A DNA stretch of 64,000 nucleotides from Podospora bellae-mahoneyi (lineage: Eukaryota > Ascomycota > Sordariomycetes > Sordariales > Podosporaceae), in the NCBI RefSeq assembly GCF_035222275.1, contig NC_085884.1:3658001-3722000 (forward strand). Direction: 5' to 3'. Both the position numbers and the translations under genes were made by a program. The notes below the pieces were generated by a model that was given only the letters and a program-made list of their open reading frames with translations, was not told the DNA's origin and did no database searches. This document shows, one piece after another, positions 33,180-47,349 of the stretch; within the stretch, counting starts at the first letter, position 1, and each line of letters starts with the position of its first letter.

Positions 33180-35013
33180 TTACATCCCCTCAAACTCCCC
33201 CCCCAAATCATCCTCGTCCAGATCCCCCTCCTGAATCTCCTTCGCCATCTCCCTCTCCCTCTCCCTCGCCTCCTGAGCGTTCTTGAGTTCAAGACGGTGC
33301 TGGTTCATAGGGAACCTCATAGCCTATCATCATCATCATCATCATGTCAGCAACCTCATCCCACCCATCTCACAATCAGTCGGCGCAGACGTACCTTGAC
33401 ACTCTCATCATGTAAACTCAAACAAGCCCTGATCCGATCGTGAAACGTCTCCCCCGGCTCGCTCGTGGCGTAAACATCCCCCACCTCCTTGCTCTTCATG
33501 TAACCCTTCTCCCTATCCAGCGTCGCCTCGATTACCCCATCCCGGATCGCCTTGGCCACGATGTACTCGGCGCTCTCCTCGCTGCCTAGATGCAGCCGGA
33601 TGCAGATATCCCGAAGCGAAATCCGGCTGTAGCTCAAGCTCATCATCCGGATCCCCGTCTTGATGACGTTCTGGCGCAGGCGCAAGATAAGAGTATACGT
33701 CCCATCCCGGCGGAAGGTGTCCCCGTGCTGAGCAACAACGCTCTCAAAGTCCTCCAAATCACCCACCCGGACAGCCCGGACGAGCAAAAAGTAAGGGTGG
33801 AGCGAAGCCTCCATGGCAGGCTGTCGAAAGGTCGCGCGGTCGGGGATGTCGCCCATCAGCAGCTCAACCACAAGCAACAGCTTGGTGGCAGTCTGGCCGA
33901 ACCCAAGAGCACACGCGCTAGAAGGCGCCTTGCGTGTGGCGGCGGTCAAGTGGTTGTGAGCCTCAGTATAAAGCAGCTGAATGGCCCGTACCTTGCCGAG
34001 ATAGTACAAGTACCTCGCAACCTGGTTATTCGCCGCATTCTCGGGAAACTGCGTGTGCGAAACCAACAAATCCGCCTGGGAAATGTGCGACGTCAACAGG
34101 TAGCTCCGGAGCAGCAGCACAATAACCGAAGCCTGCGTGTCCGTATCCTTGCGCAGAACCGCCGTCCTCAGCGCAGCAAGCAGCGTCGGCCGAATCGCCA
34201 CAATCGTCGACTGCGACGACGGCGGCAAGGGCGCAAGCTGCTCGGCAAACAGCTCAAAGTAAAAGTACACCTTGGCCGAAAGCCCATCGAGCGCACGACG
34301 GTTGAGCTCCTGGATCTTCTCAATCAGGTACCTCGAAAACTCCAGCCCCTGCTGCCACTGCTTGCCGTCATGCAGCAACACCTGCGTGAGAATGCCCAAA
34401 AAGACACCAATCTCGGGAATAACCTCCTTCTGCTCCTTCTTCACCCCATTCTTCCCAGAACCAGCCTTGGTCGTCGGCTCACTGTCAATCTCCATCTCCC
34501 CCCCCCCTCCTCCCACCTTCCCACCCAGCTGCACCTCCTCCCGTCCAATCGCCTTCAACAAACCAACCGCAATCTCGGCCCCAGACGAACTCGCCATGTA
34601 CGTCTCAGCAACAACCCTCGCCAAAACATCCCCCGTCAGCCGTTTCCGAATCGACGACACCGACCGCAGCGCACGAAGGGTGAATCGAGCATCAAAAAGC
34701 GCGACGGCACGGTCCAAGAGGGCAAAGTTGCTCTTGATGTCTGTTTTCCTCGTTAATCACCACCACCACATCACCACACGGGATGAAACCTACCAGCAAC
34801 AGTCTTCTCAACCGGATCCTCCCCCTCCCCCTCATTCTCAACCCCCTCCATAACCACCACATCCCCCTCCACATCCTCCTTCTTCTTGCTCGGCGGCACA
34901 ACAACCGTCATCTTCTCATCCTCTCCCTTCTTTCCCTTGCCCTTCATTTTGCTGTTGTTGTTGTTGTTGTTCCCTCCTCTGGCAGGTTCCCTGTCGGGTG
35001 TCTTTCCAGGCAT
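33180..35013 (-). CDS. rpn3: 26S proteasome regulatory (lid) subunit RPN3 / PSMD3
   Basis: PCI-domain scaffold subunit of the 19S lid. Three exons, 35013-34794, 34740-33395 and 33323-33180, encode 569 residues. The first intron is 53 bases; the second is 71 bases and contains a (GAT)n run. Residues 1-75 are Lys/Asn- and acid-rich. DIKSNFALLDRAVALFDARF starts the conserved part; the PCI domain includes LRLRQNVIKTGIRMMSLSYSRISL (shown here as family landmark VIKTGIRMMSLSYSRISL) and GYMKSKEVGDVYATSEPG. The last exon gives AMRFPMNQHR and the acidic tail ending DEDDLGGEFEGM, as in other fungi. An in-frame ATG 11 codons upstream at 35046 is less likely. Confidence 0.94.
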
Positions 35014-36056
35014 GTTTTGTCGTTCGTCGTTTGTTAACCGAAACACCCGCCCGCCGGTTGAGTTCGGTTTCGATCGTCACGCTTGTCTGTAGTGTCGTTG
35101 TTGATGTCAGCCAAATCAAACCTAGGCAGTAGATAGATAGGTAGCTCGTGTTGGGAGGAAAGTGGCACGCACGCACACGTACTCGGTCGACCGCTCTTCG
35201 TCGAAAATAAATAACTCGTGGAGAAAACTTCAAGGTCAGTAATTCCTTGAAGAAGAAAGAAAGAAAAAAGAAAAAGTCGTCAAACGTCGATGCAAGAAAG
35301 CTTTGCCTTGCCTTGCCCCCCAAAGATGGATTGATTGATTGTGATGAGCGAGCAGTCCACACAAAGCAAGCAGCAGCCGAACGAACAGCGCGGCAGCACG
35401 GACCAACAGGCAGGCAAGGCAGCGGTTCCAAGTACGCAGCCCTGGCCATCGGTACCTGAGGTTTTGCCCGCAACTGGCAGGCGTGCGGAGGTATCTCATT
35501 GGGCGCCCGGTACTTGCCATTGCAGCTGGAAGCTCCCCAACCCACTTTCGGGCAGAGGCTGAACCACTGGGATCAGCTCTTGTGACGTTGTCGATTTGCT
35601 GCCTGCTGCCCCACCTTTTCCCTAATTGGGTCTTACAGCAACTTGACGTCTTCTCCCGTTTTGTCTCGAGATGATGAGACATTGGATATCACATATGTAG
35701 AAACACTCCCTCAGAGATGACAGCAAAAGCGATTGATTAACAGCCCGACCCCAGACCAAGGCTACGCTGCTACCCTACATGACTAAGCATGATGACTGGT
35801 TTCCTTTTCATGTAATGATCCCTCTCCCCCCCCCCCGCCATTATTCCCTCCAAAATCCCAAGGTATCAGTAATTCCCCCCATCCCATTCCATGCCTTGCC
35901 ATGACGCCCGAGACGAAAGAAAAAATAAAAATAAAACACCCGCCTTACAAAACCCATACAACACATAAAAAAAGCGACTGTGCTCCGTCTAATTACTTTT
36001 GCTCAAGCCAAGCATAAAAACCCCTCTGTAAAAAGAAAGAACGAAAAAGAGAGAAT
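35014..36056. other. Intergenic region upstream of RPN3
   Basis: About 1 kb with no supported gene. The part next to 35014 is the RPN3 promoter; the part near 35820-36056 is the TAF12 3' flank, with a C-run near 35829. Confidence 0.55.
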
Positions 36057-38403
<2,347 letters not shown>

Positions 38404-39644
38404 CTTGTCCGCTTTGTTCGGAATGACAGAGGGATTGTTCAGGTCGCTACTCTGGAGCCTGTACCGGGTCGCAGCGGCTTCGAGACCTTGTATCGAGCGA
38501 GTGTCTAAAGTAGGGTCAATTAGCTGCTGATATGGAAGCAGAAGTGTATGCCTCTGTGATAGAGAAAAAAAAAGCGAAGCGTCTCCAAAGACAGAAGATT
38601 TCTCGACGGGCTTGTTGACAGCCCTCGATTTGATGACAAGGGGAGATGGAGTTGAGGAAGATGAAGTCGAACAACCTGGAAGGGTGACGCGAGGCGTGTC
38701 GTTGAAATCGTGTCGGAACTTACCGTGATATGGTAGGGGGACAATGGTCCGTGCGGTTTGCCATATATCAGAGCCTACTACCAGCACTTTGCCGTGAACT
38801 CTTGCAAATATTTTGCCAACTTGCTGCTTGATCAAATTTGCAAAGAAAAAAAAATATCTTAGCATTGATTTTGGATGGTCTAGCCCTACGAAAAGGCGGA
38901 GTTTTCGAGACCCGCGCCGGCGCCGGCGCTCTTGTCTTCTGAGACATCAGGGGAAACAGGGAGCTCACAAGTCCTAAACAACAGAACAAAGCATTGAGCA
39001 GAAAAGAAGTGGCAGAATCTTTTGAGCGAGTAAAGGCATTGCTCTTCATGAAATCTCAGTCGAATCTTTTTCTCAAGTCCACGAACAATTCTTCTTGCGT
39101 GTAGCTGTTTTGCCAGTGTCTGTTTGGGAATATAGCACTCAGGCTTGTCGAGTGCCTCACCGAATTGTGAATAAAAAAAGGGGCACCAGATCATTACACA
39201 TTAGACGCTGAAACAATTCTTCAAGCTGTCTGATCACAATCCAGGGACCGTGACAGTCTTTTGAAGCCTCTTGGGCATAGTCTCTGAGTTGAAGTCTCCA
39301 TTCTTGTCTACAATGTGCTCAGCTGCACACCTACTGAAACTAATAATTCCGAGCTTCAGGGCCTGCATCAGCACATCTACCACAACACAACTATATCTTG
39401 CTAGAGAAGGCGTCATTTCCCTTCAGCAAATCCACGGTATTCAAACACTCCAATGATCAAGTTAGAGAGGATCAAGCAGCGGGATCCAGACACTCCATCA
39501 GGGTATTCATCGTAAATCAAGCAAAGCAGTGATCATCACAATGTTCAAATCCTCTTACCCCAAAAAGTAAATTTCCCAGGCAATGCTTCCACATTTCATA
39601 TTCCAATCATCAACTCATAATCATAATCATCAACATCGTCATCG

Positions 39645-39678
<34 letters not shown>

Positions 39679-39725
39679 TAAATCTCTTCCCCCCTCTCCC
39701 CGCCCCCATTAAATTACTTCCCACC
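38404..39725. other. Intergenic region upstream of TAF12
   Basis: 1.3 kb with no separate supported gene. In-frame open sequence up to 38865 is likely TAF12 leader. An ATC/GAT trinucleotide run lies at about 39630-39678, just beyond the end of the gene at 39726-40778. Confidence 0.5.
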
Positions 39726-40778
39726 CTAGGGCGAATCCACCTCCATACTAACATACTCATAATAAGGCAACTCCCTCGCCAACTTCTCCCCCACCCCTCC
39801 CACCTCCAAAAAGACCCCATCATCCGACTCGGGCTCATCCAACTCCTCAATCCTCGACGTCCTCGCCTCATGCTGAAAAATCGAACTCCTCCTTCTCATG
39901 TGATGATCCACCATGCTAACCCGTCTCCTCATCCTCCTCCCCCCCGTCTGGTCCTCCGACGAATTTGGCCCCAGCCAAGGCTTCAAATCCTCCAAATCAG
40001 TATCACTCCCGATGCTCTCACTGATGGTCCTCTTCCCTATGCTCCCACTCGTCATCCTCCTCTTCTTCTTCTCCTCCCTCCTCTTGATCAAAAACTCGCG
40101 ATACTCGGCCTCGTCGAGGTCCGTCTCGTCAGACTCATCGTCGCAATTGAGGTTGTGGAGGCTGAAGATAAACGTCCTGTCTATTACCGCCGGCCGTCTC
40201 GTCCTTGAGCGGGAGCGGCTGCGGTTGGACTCGGCGTATTCAATGTAATCCGGCCGGAGAACCCCATCTCTCTCGTCGTCGCTGTCGGCAAAGTCGGAGA
40301 GCTCCTCAATGACGAAATTGGAGTCCGTCTCGGCGATGACACGGCCGATTGTGATGGAGGTTGACCGGCCTATCCTGGCCGATATGTGTGGAATCTGGGG
40401 TAGAAGTGGGGATGGCTCTAGTTGTGGTTGTTCAGGGGTCGCGGACCGGGATGGCCCGGCGGGTTGGGAATCGTTGTCGGATTCGTCTTCCGACGACGAG
40501 GAAGAGGAACAGCTGGTGGTTCGTGGTGATAATTGATCTGGCCGACCGCCATTGAACGCCACCGGAACTCCTCCGGTCGACAAGGGGGGGGGCGCCATGG
40601 GCCGGAGGTGATTATGGTGGTGGTGGTGACGGGAGTGTGGAAGCGGCGGCGGCGTGGGCGCAGACACCCCGGAGGGCGGGGGGCTGCTTTTGCGGCCAAA
40701 AACCGGGGAAGCCGTTCGCGGAGTCTCCGGCGGAGAGGTAGGCCCGACGTTTTGAGAGATTTTTCTGTTGGGCCACAT
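39726..40778 (-). CDS. Unknown Ser/Arg- and acid-rich protein, filamentous fungal type
   Basis: I do not recognise a named family. Single exon, 350 residues, starting MWPNRKISQ; the frame is open further up but that part runs through a T-rich stretch and is not coding-like. Residues 1-140 are Pro/Ser/His-rich and disordered. A central block holds ITIGRVIAETDSNFVIEELSDFADSDDE and DRTFIFSLHNL; a basic-acidic helix (YREFLIKRREEKKKRRM) follows. Near the C-terminus are RRMRRRVSMVDHHMRRRSS, a possible nuclear signal with kinase sites, and LPYYEYVSMEVDSP at the end. No membrane segment, signal peptide or catalytic motif is visible. Codon use looks like its neighbours, so the gene is probably real. 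Confidence 0.75.
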   Translation of the reverse strand: MWPNRKISQNVGPTSPPETPRTASPVFGRKSSPPPSGVSAPTPPPLPHSRHHHHHNHLRPMAPPPLSTGGVPVAFNGGRPDQLSPRTTSCSSSSSSEDESDNDSQPAGPSRSATPEQPQLEPSPLLPQIPHISARIGRSTSITIGRVIAETDSNFVIEELSDFADSDDERDGVLRPDYIEYAESNRSRSRSRTRRPAVIDRTFIFSLHNLNCDDESDETDLDEAEYREFLIKRREEKKKRRMTSGSIGKRTISESIGSDTDLEDLKPWLGPNSSEDQTGGRRMRRRVSMVDHHMRRRSSIFQHEARTSRIEELDEPESDDGVFLEVGGVGEKLARELPYYEYVSMEVDSP

Positions 40779-43040
40779 GGTAGGTCTAATAAGTATGGCG
40801 ATGCAAGATTTTTTTTTTTTTTTTTTTTGGACTTGCTGCAAAAACCGGTGACGGAATTTATATGCCCTCCGTTTCGGATGGGTAAAACAAAAGATGCTTG
40901 CTGCTGGGGTAGGTACTGTCACAGCGGTGTGTGTCGAGTGGTGCCAGTCTTGTCTGGGGAAACGTCTTATCGATTGCCCGCTCTCGTGGGAGAGAGTGTG
41001 GGGGTTACCGAGCAAAAGAAAAACAGATGGCGGGGAAAAGATGGAATGGCACGCGCGCAGTACTGTGCTGTGCTGTGCTGTGCTGTGATGCGATGCAAGT
41101 AATGCTGGCTGGCGGGCGGAATGGCGTGAGTAGGTAGATGTACGGTACGGGAACGGGGTGTTTTCAAGGTGTCAAGACCCAAAGAATGAATCTCCAACGA
41201 GGAGAAGATATCGGACTTCGGTTGGTTGTCATGATAATATCGATCCAGAGTCTAGGTGCGGTTTCGTGCAGCCCAGGCTGATTCCCGATATTGGGGAACG
41301 TGTCTGAGCAGGATCGAAAAGCAAGCAATCGGGAATTGCGGGGTGCTCGATAAAAAAGGACTGGTTGGTTTGCGCCGTTGCGCTACGCTGGTGGTGCCGA
41401 CGAAGGAGCTGACTGATGAGGGACTGACTTTGTCTGACAGGTAAGCCAGTGTGTGGAAGCCGGCAGCTCGGAGGGCGAGGTTGTGTGTCCGGTGTGTGTC
41501 GTAGAATAAATGAATTGTCCGTCCGAGCAACAGAGGACAAAAACAAAGCAGCCGACGTCTCTTATCGGGTCCGGAGATGGCTTTTTATCACAGGGCTACT
41601 ACATATATACTCGGAGTGGTGGGTTGGGCTCCGGACCGAAGAGCCATCTTATACAATTTGGCAAATATTTCTCCTGTGCCTGGCTGCCATGGTTTGCAGC
41701 AGGGGTTTCAAGCCCCCTACTACTAATAACGAAGAAGAGCCGCCAACAGCAGGTTCTTGTCTTGATGGCGGCACCTTTGGGCAGCAATGCTCCGTCTAAT
41801 CCCTGAACATTTCCCTCAGACGAAATGTTACAGGCGGGACGCAAGCAATCGACATGACGACAACAAACCGGCCGTCGGTCAGAGAGCCGGATCTCTGAGT
41901 CCTCGGCTCCGTTAAGGGGCGAAGGCGGCGTCGTGATGGTTGAGTTGTCACTGTCCCATCGTGTCATCACCACTGCGCAAACGAGCATGGAAGCCCTCGT
42001 GCAGCATTCTCCCGCTGTGTGCGTCCACAAGGCTTGATGTCCGGGGCAGGCAGGGACTGGCAACGAATCAGGATGTAGAGGCCCACCAAGGTGGACGTCA
42101 GAAATAGACTTGTTGTCCAATAAAGAAGGCAGAAAAATTATTCTGCCGGCTGCAGGATGCGTGTCTGCTGCTGTGTACGTGGGTGGCAGGAGAGGGAAAA
42201 AATGCTTGGATGAGCAGATCCCGTTGCCATCTTCGCCGATGCGCATTCATACGCTCACAGGCGTCGGGAGAACTTGGGCTCTGTCATTCCGCAGCTGAGC
42301 CAGATATTGAGGTGTTGTGCTGTGAGAATCCAGAGCTCTTCAAGAGCACCGTGGAGGTTCCAAAAAGGCTGTGGAGCGTGGCATATCCCAGTGCCGGTTG
42401 GGCGTCTCCGTTCCGGCACATGCAGGTCGTGAACAGGGGATCCTTCCATAGCCCTTCACGAGAGCGGGCCGTAGACATCGCCGGTGGAGTGTTGACAATG
42501 TGCTCATCTGTGAGAGGTATGGCATTCGGCCGTTTGAAAAAACGGTGTGTAAGGAATACACGAATACATGATCTCGCAGGAGCTCTCACCGACGAGCTGC
42601 GAGAGGTCCTAAGCTGCTTGTTGAGCGTCAGGTCCGGGTTATTGTAGCTCAGCTGCCATGTGACGGAACTGCTACCAAACAGGCCGAGACAACTGCGTCA
42701 TTTGCGACAGGCTGTGGTTAGTAACTCTCAAGCCGGGCACCTTGGATTTCCTCAACGTGAGGGTCGTGTCGACTTCGAAAATAAGTAAACAGTTTGTAAG
42801 AAATAATAACGAGGGGCGCTTCAAGAAATGGTGCCTGTGCCTGTCAATCATTCGCGTCACGTGCCAGCGGGGTGATTTATCGCGGGGTTTATCGATCTGC
42901 CAAGAGATCGGATAACCACCAAGCCCAGCCCAAGCTCTCAATTGTAGATCGCATCTTTGTCTCCCGATCACACCAAAACCTGACGCGACATCCTGCCTCC
43001 CAGACCCGACATCTTCTTCTCGTCCCACAAGATAATCATC
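40779..43040. other. Long gene-free stretch between 40.8 and 43.0 kb
   Basis: 2.26 kb, the largest gap in the window. Short frames exist on both strands (for example 41599-42246 on the -) but none has a family feature or coding-like composition. A T-run at about 40808-40827 and tandem TGCTG units near 41066-41088 are present. The right end is the SPC34 promoter with CGCGTCACGTG at 42853-42863. It could carry a non-coding RNA; the sequence does not show one. Confidence 0.5.
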
Positions 43041-43855
43041 ATGTCCTTGATATCAACCCACCTCGCCCAAATCGCCCTCTCCTGCGAAGGCATAGACAGC
43101 CTCCCGTACGTTCCCCCCTCTCCCAAAGTAAACAAAGCTGGAATCCCCCCCCCCCCCTTTCCCCATTTCTCTAACCGCCCTCCAGTTTCCCCCCACCGAA
43201 AATCTTCACCAACGCCCTCCTCTCCAACCCAGACATCACCTCCCTCATCCGCGATACCGAAGCCCACGAACGCGCCCTCTTCTCCGTCCCCGCACCCCCA
43301 CCACCACCAACCACCACCCCCCATCCCGAGCAACCTAAACCCTCCAACCGCAGGCAAACAGTCTTCAACGTCGCCGCCGGAGAAGTCACCACCGGACCAG
43401 CACCCAACTCCTCCACCCGCCGATCCACCGCCGTCGCCGCCGTTTTGGGCGGTGATCTCCACGCGCATCTGACCCGTAGACACAAGGAAGGCGAGGCCGA
43501 CATTGAACTACTACTACAAGGTGCCGAGAAGCTTTGTGGTGTCTATGCCTTACCGGGCGCGCTGGAGAGGATACCGCAACTAAGAAGAAAGTGGGAGATG
43601 CAAGGGCATACTCTCGCATATTACGAGCAAAAGGTCGCCGAGCAACAAGAGCAATTGCAGGCCATGAATCAACGAAACGAATGGGATGAGGACGAGGAAA
43701 TGGAGCATGTGGAGGAGGAAAAGGGGGATTACATCACAGAGGAGGATTTGCGGCGGGATGAGGAGGAGCTGAGGAAATTGGAGAGGAAGAGGCGGGAGCT
43801 GCAGGCCAAGTTGAAGAGCTTGGAAGGTGATATTGGGGGGTTGATGGATATTTGA
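43041..43855 (+). CDS. spc34: DASH/Dam1 complex subunit SPC34
   Basis: Part of the ring-forming kinetochore complex that couples chromosomes to microtubules in fungi. Two exons, 43041-43105 and 43186-43855, give 244 residues. The 80-base intron (GTACGT...CTCCAG) contains a run of about 15 C; removing it rebuilds the family signature SLPFPPPKIFTNALL, followed by DITSLIRDTEAHERALFSV. The middle (about 60-110) is Pro-rich and variable. GGDLHAHLTRR and an acidic coiled coil (about 150-240) with KLERKRRELQAKLKSLEGDI complete it. It converges on the DsbA-family gene, 92 bases apart. Confidence 0.92.
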
Positions 43856-43947
43856 GCAATGATTGCGCTATATTCTCATGCGAACAAGGGACTCTTAGGT
43901 TGACAAGAGAGGTTCTATGCGGGATGATCGGCAGGGGTACGTTCAAA

Positions 43948-44750
43948 CTAGCAGCTTACTCCTTCGGAAGAAGCGCTGACAGCAGGAGCAGAAGCCTTTA
44001 TCCTCTTCAGAACCTCCACCAACTTCTCGGGATCTTGGGCGCCTTCCACTCTGTACTTTCCATTGATGGTGAAATTCGGCACTCCGGACACTCCATCCCG
44101 GTACGCCTCCTCAACCTCCTTGTCGACTTCGGGTCCGCCCCTGCCCTCATCGAGCCAGGATTCGACCTCAGCCTTGACCAGCCCTCCCTTCTCGCCGGCG
44201 GCGATCAGAACGTCATGGGAAGTGATGTCTCCATCTTCCTCGAAATGCAGCTTGAAAAGCGCAGAGATAACACTGTTTTCGAGCTCGTTCGACTTTGTCT
44301 TTGCCAGCTGAACCAGCCGGTGGGCGTCACGGGTGTTTCCGATCCTGGCCTTGAACGAGAAGTTGATGCCCTCGGCTTCGCCGAAGCGCTTGAGCATCAT
44401 GGTGGACATGGCCAGGCGGTTGGGATCGCCGAATTTCTTGAGGAGGTGCTCATCGCGGTCAACCGAGGTTTTGGGGAGGGAAGGGTCGAGGTAGAAGGGG
44501 TGCCAGTGGATTTTGAACGTGTCGGAGCTGGCGTTGGGAACGGAGGCTTTGTAGAGGTTGATGGCGCGTTCGAGGCGCTTTTTGCCTAGATAACACTGGT
44601 TTGAGGAGGGGGGGGGAAAGGGTTAGAGGCGCTTGCATGGAGACCATGTTGGTGATTGTGGAGGTGGTGGTCATGGCATTTGTGTAGGGCTGAAAGACGT
44701 ACCCATGGGCATATGGCGTCGGAGACGATTTTGATGTCGAAGGCTGTCAT
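43948..44750 (-). CDS. DsbA-family (FrnE-like) thioredoxin-fold oxidoreductase
   Basis: Predicted disulfide oxidoreductase or isomerase of the cytosolic FrnE branch. Two exons, 44750-44703 and 44595-43948, encode 231 residues. The 107-base intron (GTACGT...CCAG) splits the active-site CPWC: Cys14-Pro-Trp16 end exon 1 and Cys17 starts exon 2. After that come the helical insert with HWHPFYLDPSLP and LFKLHFEEDGDIT, and the cis-Pro loop GVSGVPNFTING (about residue 190), which is typical of this family. No signal peptide, so it is probably cytosolic. Length is normal. Confidence 0.92.
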
Positions 44751-46383
44751 TTTGTTGGTGGTGAGTGGACAATCACAGGTGTTTTGTAAAAAATGCAGGT
44801 ATCAAATTTGGGGATGAGGTTTATGTGAGGAAAAGTGATGATGCCATCGCTGTCTTAAATTTGGAGGTTATCACCCCCTCACCTAATGGCTGACAAATCC
44901 GGATGCGGGTGGCAATCAGTGAAGGAAGTCTCGACTGGCTGTTCTTTAAGTTGAATGGATATCTTTCTCAAAAGTGAAGCTGACCATGACCACGATATCC
45001 TCAATCAAGGCAACGACAACAAAGTTGACGGACGACAGCAAGTGTTGACGTCGGAGACGGAGTCTCGGTGCTCAGCCCGTTCCATGTTCCAATCCAGTTG
45101 GAGGGGCTGGAAAAGAAGCAGGCTCCATAGTAAGCGCGTTGCCCGTCGCGATTCCTTAACAAGAAAGTGTTAAGAATCAAGGGGAAGGAAGAAGGGAAGC
45201 AAGCGTTGGTCTTTTTGAAGGGGGTGACGCAGCTCTCTTCTGGGATCTGTCAAAACAGAGAGGTTGGGGAAGCAAGCCCTCAACTGTGAAAAAGCAGCCA
45301 ACAATGCGTCACCAGGTGGGACATCTTCCCACTTTACGCGGCGCATAACCCCTGTCTCTAGGCCTTTGCCAAGAGCCGCAAAGCCAGCTCAGCGCCCGCA
45401 CCGCAACACCACCCATGTCTAGCTTTTTGCCCGGACAACGGATCCAATGTAAATAAAGTGCGGTGGTTGGGCAACAGGGGACGGGGCCAGACACACCAAC
45501 GACTGGTGAGAGCAGCAGTTGAAGCAGACAGACAAGGAAGCGAGAAAGAAGAGAGAGCGAGAGAAAATGCAGATGGCTAGCAACAACATCGTCGTCTCTT
45601 GATTTTTGGCCTTGTTCCATCTTTTTTTCCCTTCCCCGGATATCATCCGCTCTTTAACTTGTCCCGTCTCAGAATATACCCTCACTAGTTAGCTTGCCCA
45701 TACCAGCCACCGACATTTCTGCGATTTTGCGCAAAGCAACATCCCATCCCATCCCCCCCCCCCCCCCCCATCCCCACCTTGTAAGTTGCGTTTTCCAGCC
45801 TCCATTCTTGTCTTGTTGGTGAAAGCACACACCACACCCACAGCTTTGGGACCTGCAGAATTCCTGACGGTTTTCCCGCCCTTGCATTCTCCTCTCTCAG
45901 TCTGTTGCTCTAACAACTCGATCTCTTTTTTTGCTTCCCACAGTATCACAGACAGACAGACATACACGCCAGTGCAAGTCGTGCAGATTTTCAAGGGTCT
46001 GCCCCGTACATACTACTGGAGTAGTAGTCCCGTCGTCCCACTTCATTACTCAATTATACTGCAGGTGGTGTAGTCTACCTGTTGTTTGTTGTGTGTGTTG
46101 TGTGAGAAGAGAGAGAGAGTACCTTGCGGGTCACACTACGAACGAGTGGCATTCCTAGCGAACTACATCGTCGACGACGATCTATCCGAGACCTACCAAA
46201 GAACAATAGGCGCCACTTACATTCCAACTCCGACAAAAACCAGACTACACTCCTCCTCCTCCTCCTCCTCCTGCTCCAACCGTCACTCCGGGCGTGTGTT
46301 CCTACCGTCGGAGGGCGGGTGTGTGTGGGTTTTATTCTTTGTGAGTGAAAGGGAAGTGTGTGTTGGACGTATAAAAAAAAAAC
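44751..46383. other. Intergenic region upstream of FIG1
   Basis: 1.6 kb with no supported gene. It holds the promoter of the DsbA-family gene on the left and a pyrimidine-rich probable leader of FIG1 on the right, with a C-run at about 45757-45770 and CTC triplets near 46250-46272. Confidence 0.55.
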
Positions 46384-47349
46384 ATGGCGACAAGAGTACA
46401 ATTAGGATGGTACCGTAAGTCTTTTAACCTCAACCAACCGGGCGCATGACCTACCTTTTGCGCTCTCACGGAGAGGAATGCGTCGCTGACTTCTCTCCCT
46501 CAAACCACCAGGATGGGTACCATTCCTCGGCTACCACCACGTGCTGATGATCCTCATCGCCGTAACGATAATCCTGCTCTCCCTCCTCCTAGCAGGCTGC
46601 TCCTCCTCCTCCCCCCTCATCCCCGACATCTTCCTCCTCTCCATCTACTACGAAAAATACACGGCCGTCCCCGACACGGCCCAGGTCGACTACCGCGTCT
46701 CGGAGGCGATCTCCAACATTGTCGGCGACGCCAGCCTCCAGGCCAGGGTCGGCTACTTTGGCATCTGCATCTCGACCGACGGCGGGAGCTGGCTGTGCTC
46801 CAACAATGCGACCTCGCTGGCGAACGAGATCTCGGTGGAGCAGGACCCGCTGAACCTGATTTGGCTGTCGGCGCAGTTTAAGGATATGATTGTTTTTCCC
46901 TATCTCTTGTAAGTTTCCTCTCTCTCTCTCTCTCTCTCCCTGTTTTGTTTGTGTGTGCTGACGGATTGGGGGGTAGGATCATCGCCATCATCTTCGCCTT
47001 CATCTGCCTCCTCTTGCTGGCTACCTTTCCCGGCTGGCACGAGGAGGAAGATTCCGAGGGTTCAGAAAGAGAAGTCAAGCCTTTTCCCTCGAGACCGGTC
47101 AGCCAAGTCGCGCTGGCGATTATCTTTATTGCGTCGATTTTTGTGCTGGTTAGTGTGCTGTGGCAGCACACCGCGTCTGTGGCGGCGAGTATTATCGCGC
47201 AGGATTTCGGGAACGGGTCGGTGCTGGCGGGGGTTGGGTCGAGTGCCATGGTGATGGGGTGGTTTAGTTTTACGTTGTTGATTATTGTTACGATTGGGTT
47301 GTTGGTCATGATATTGAGCATGGCGGTTCTGTCGGATATTATGGCTTGA
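46384..47349 (+). CDS. fig1: Fig1-type membrane protein (Ca2+ influx and mating cell fusion)
   Basis: Fig1 proteins are claudin-like plasma-membrane proteins that aid low-affinity calcium entry and membrane fusion or fertility in mating fungi. Three exons, 46384-46414, 46512-46908 and 46977-47349, give 266 residues; introns are 97 and 68 bases with GTAAGT donors. Four membrane segments are seen: one after a short N-terminal tail (VLMILIAVTIILLSLLLAG), then after the extracellular loop IIAIIFAFICLLLLATF, ALAIIFIASIFVLVSVLW and SFTLLIIVTIGLLVMILSM. The first loop carries the family motif GYFGICISTDGGSWLC (G-phi-phi-G-x-C ... C). The first exon is only 31 bases, so the start rests on that splice. 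Confidence 0.88.

Noticed and set aside
39596-39871. Gene with a poly-Asp run on the - strand
   Set aside because: A microsatellite (ATC/GAT)n read in one frame, overlapping the end of the gene at 39726-40778.
41599-42246. 215-codon frame on the - strand in the 40.8-43.0 kb gap
   Set aside because: No domain, no homopolymer-free coding character, no plausible start or splice context; treated as chance.
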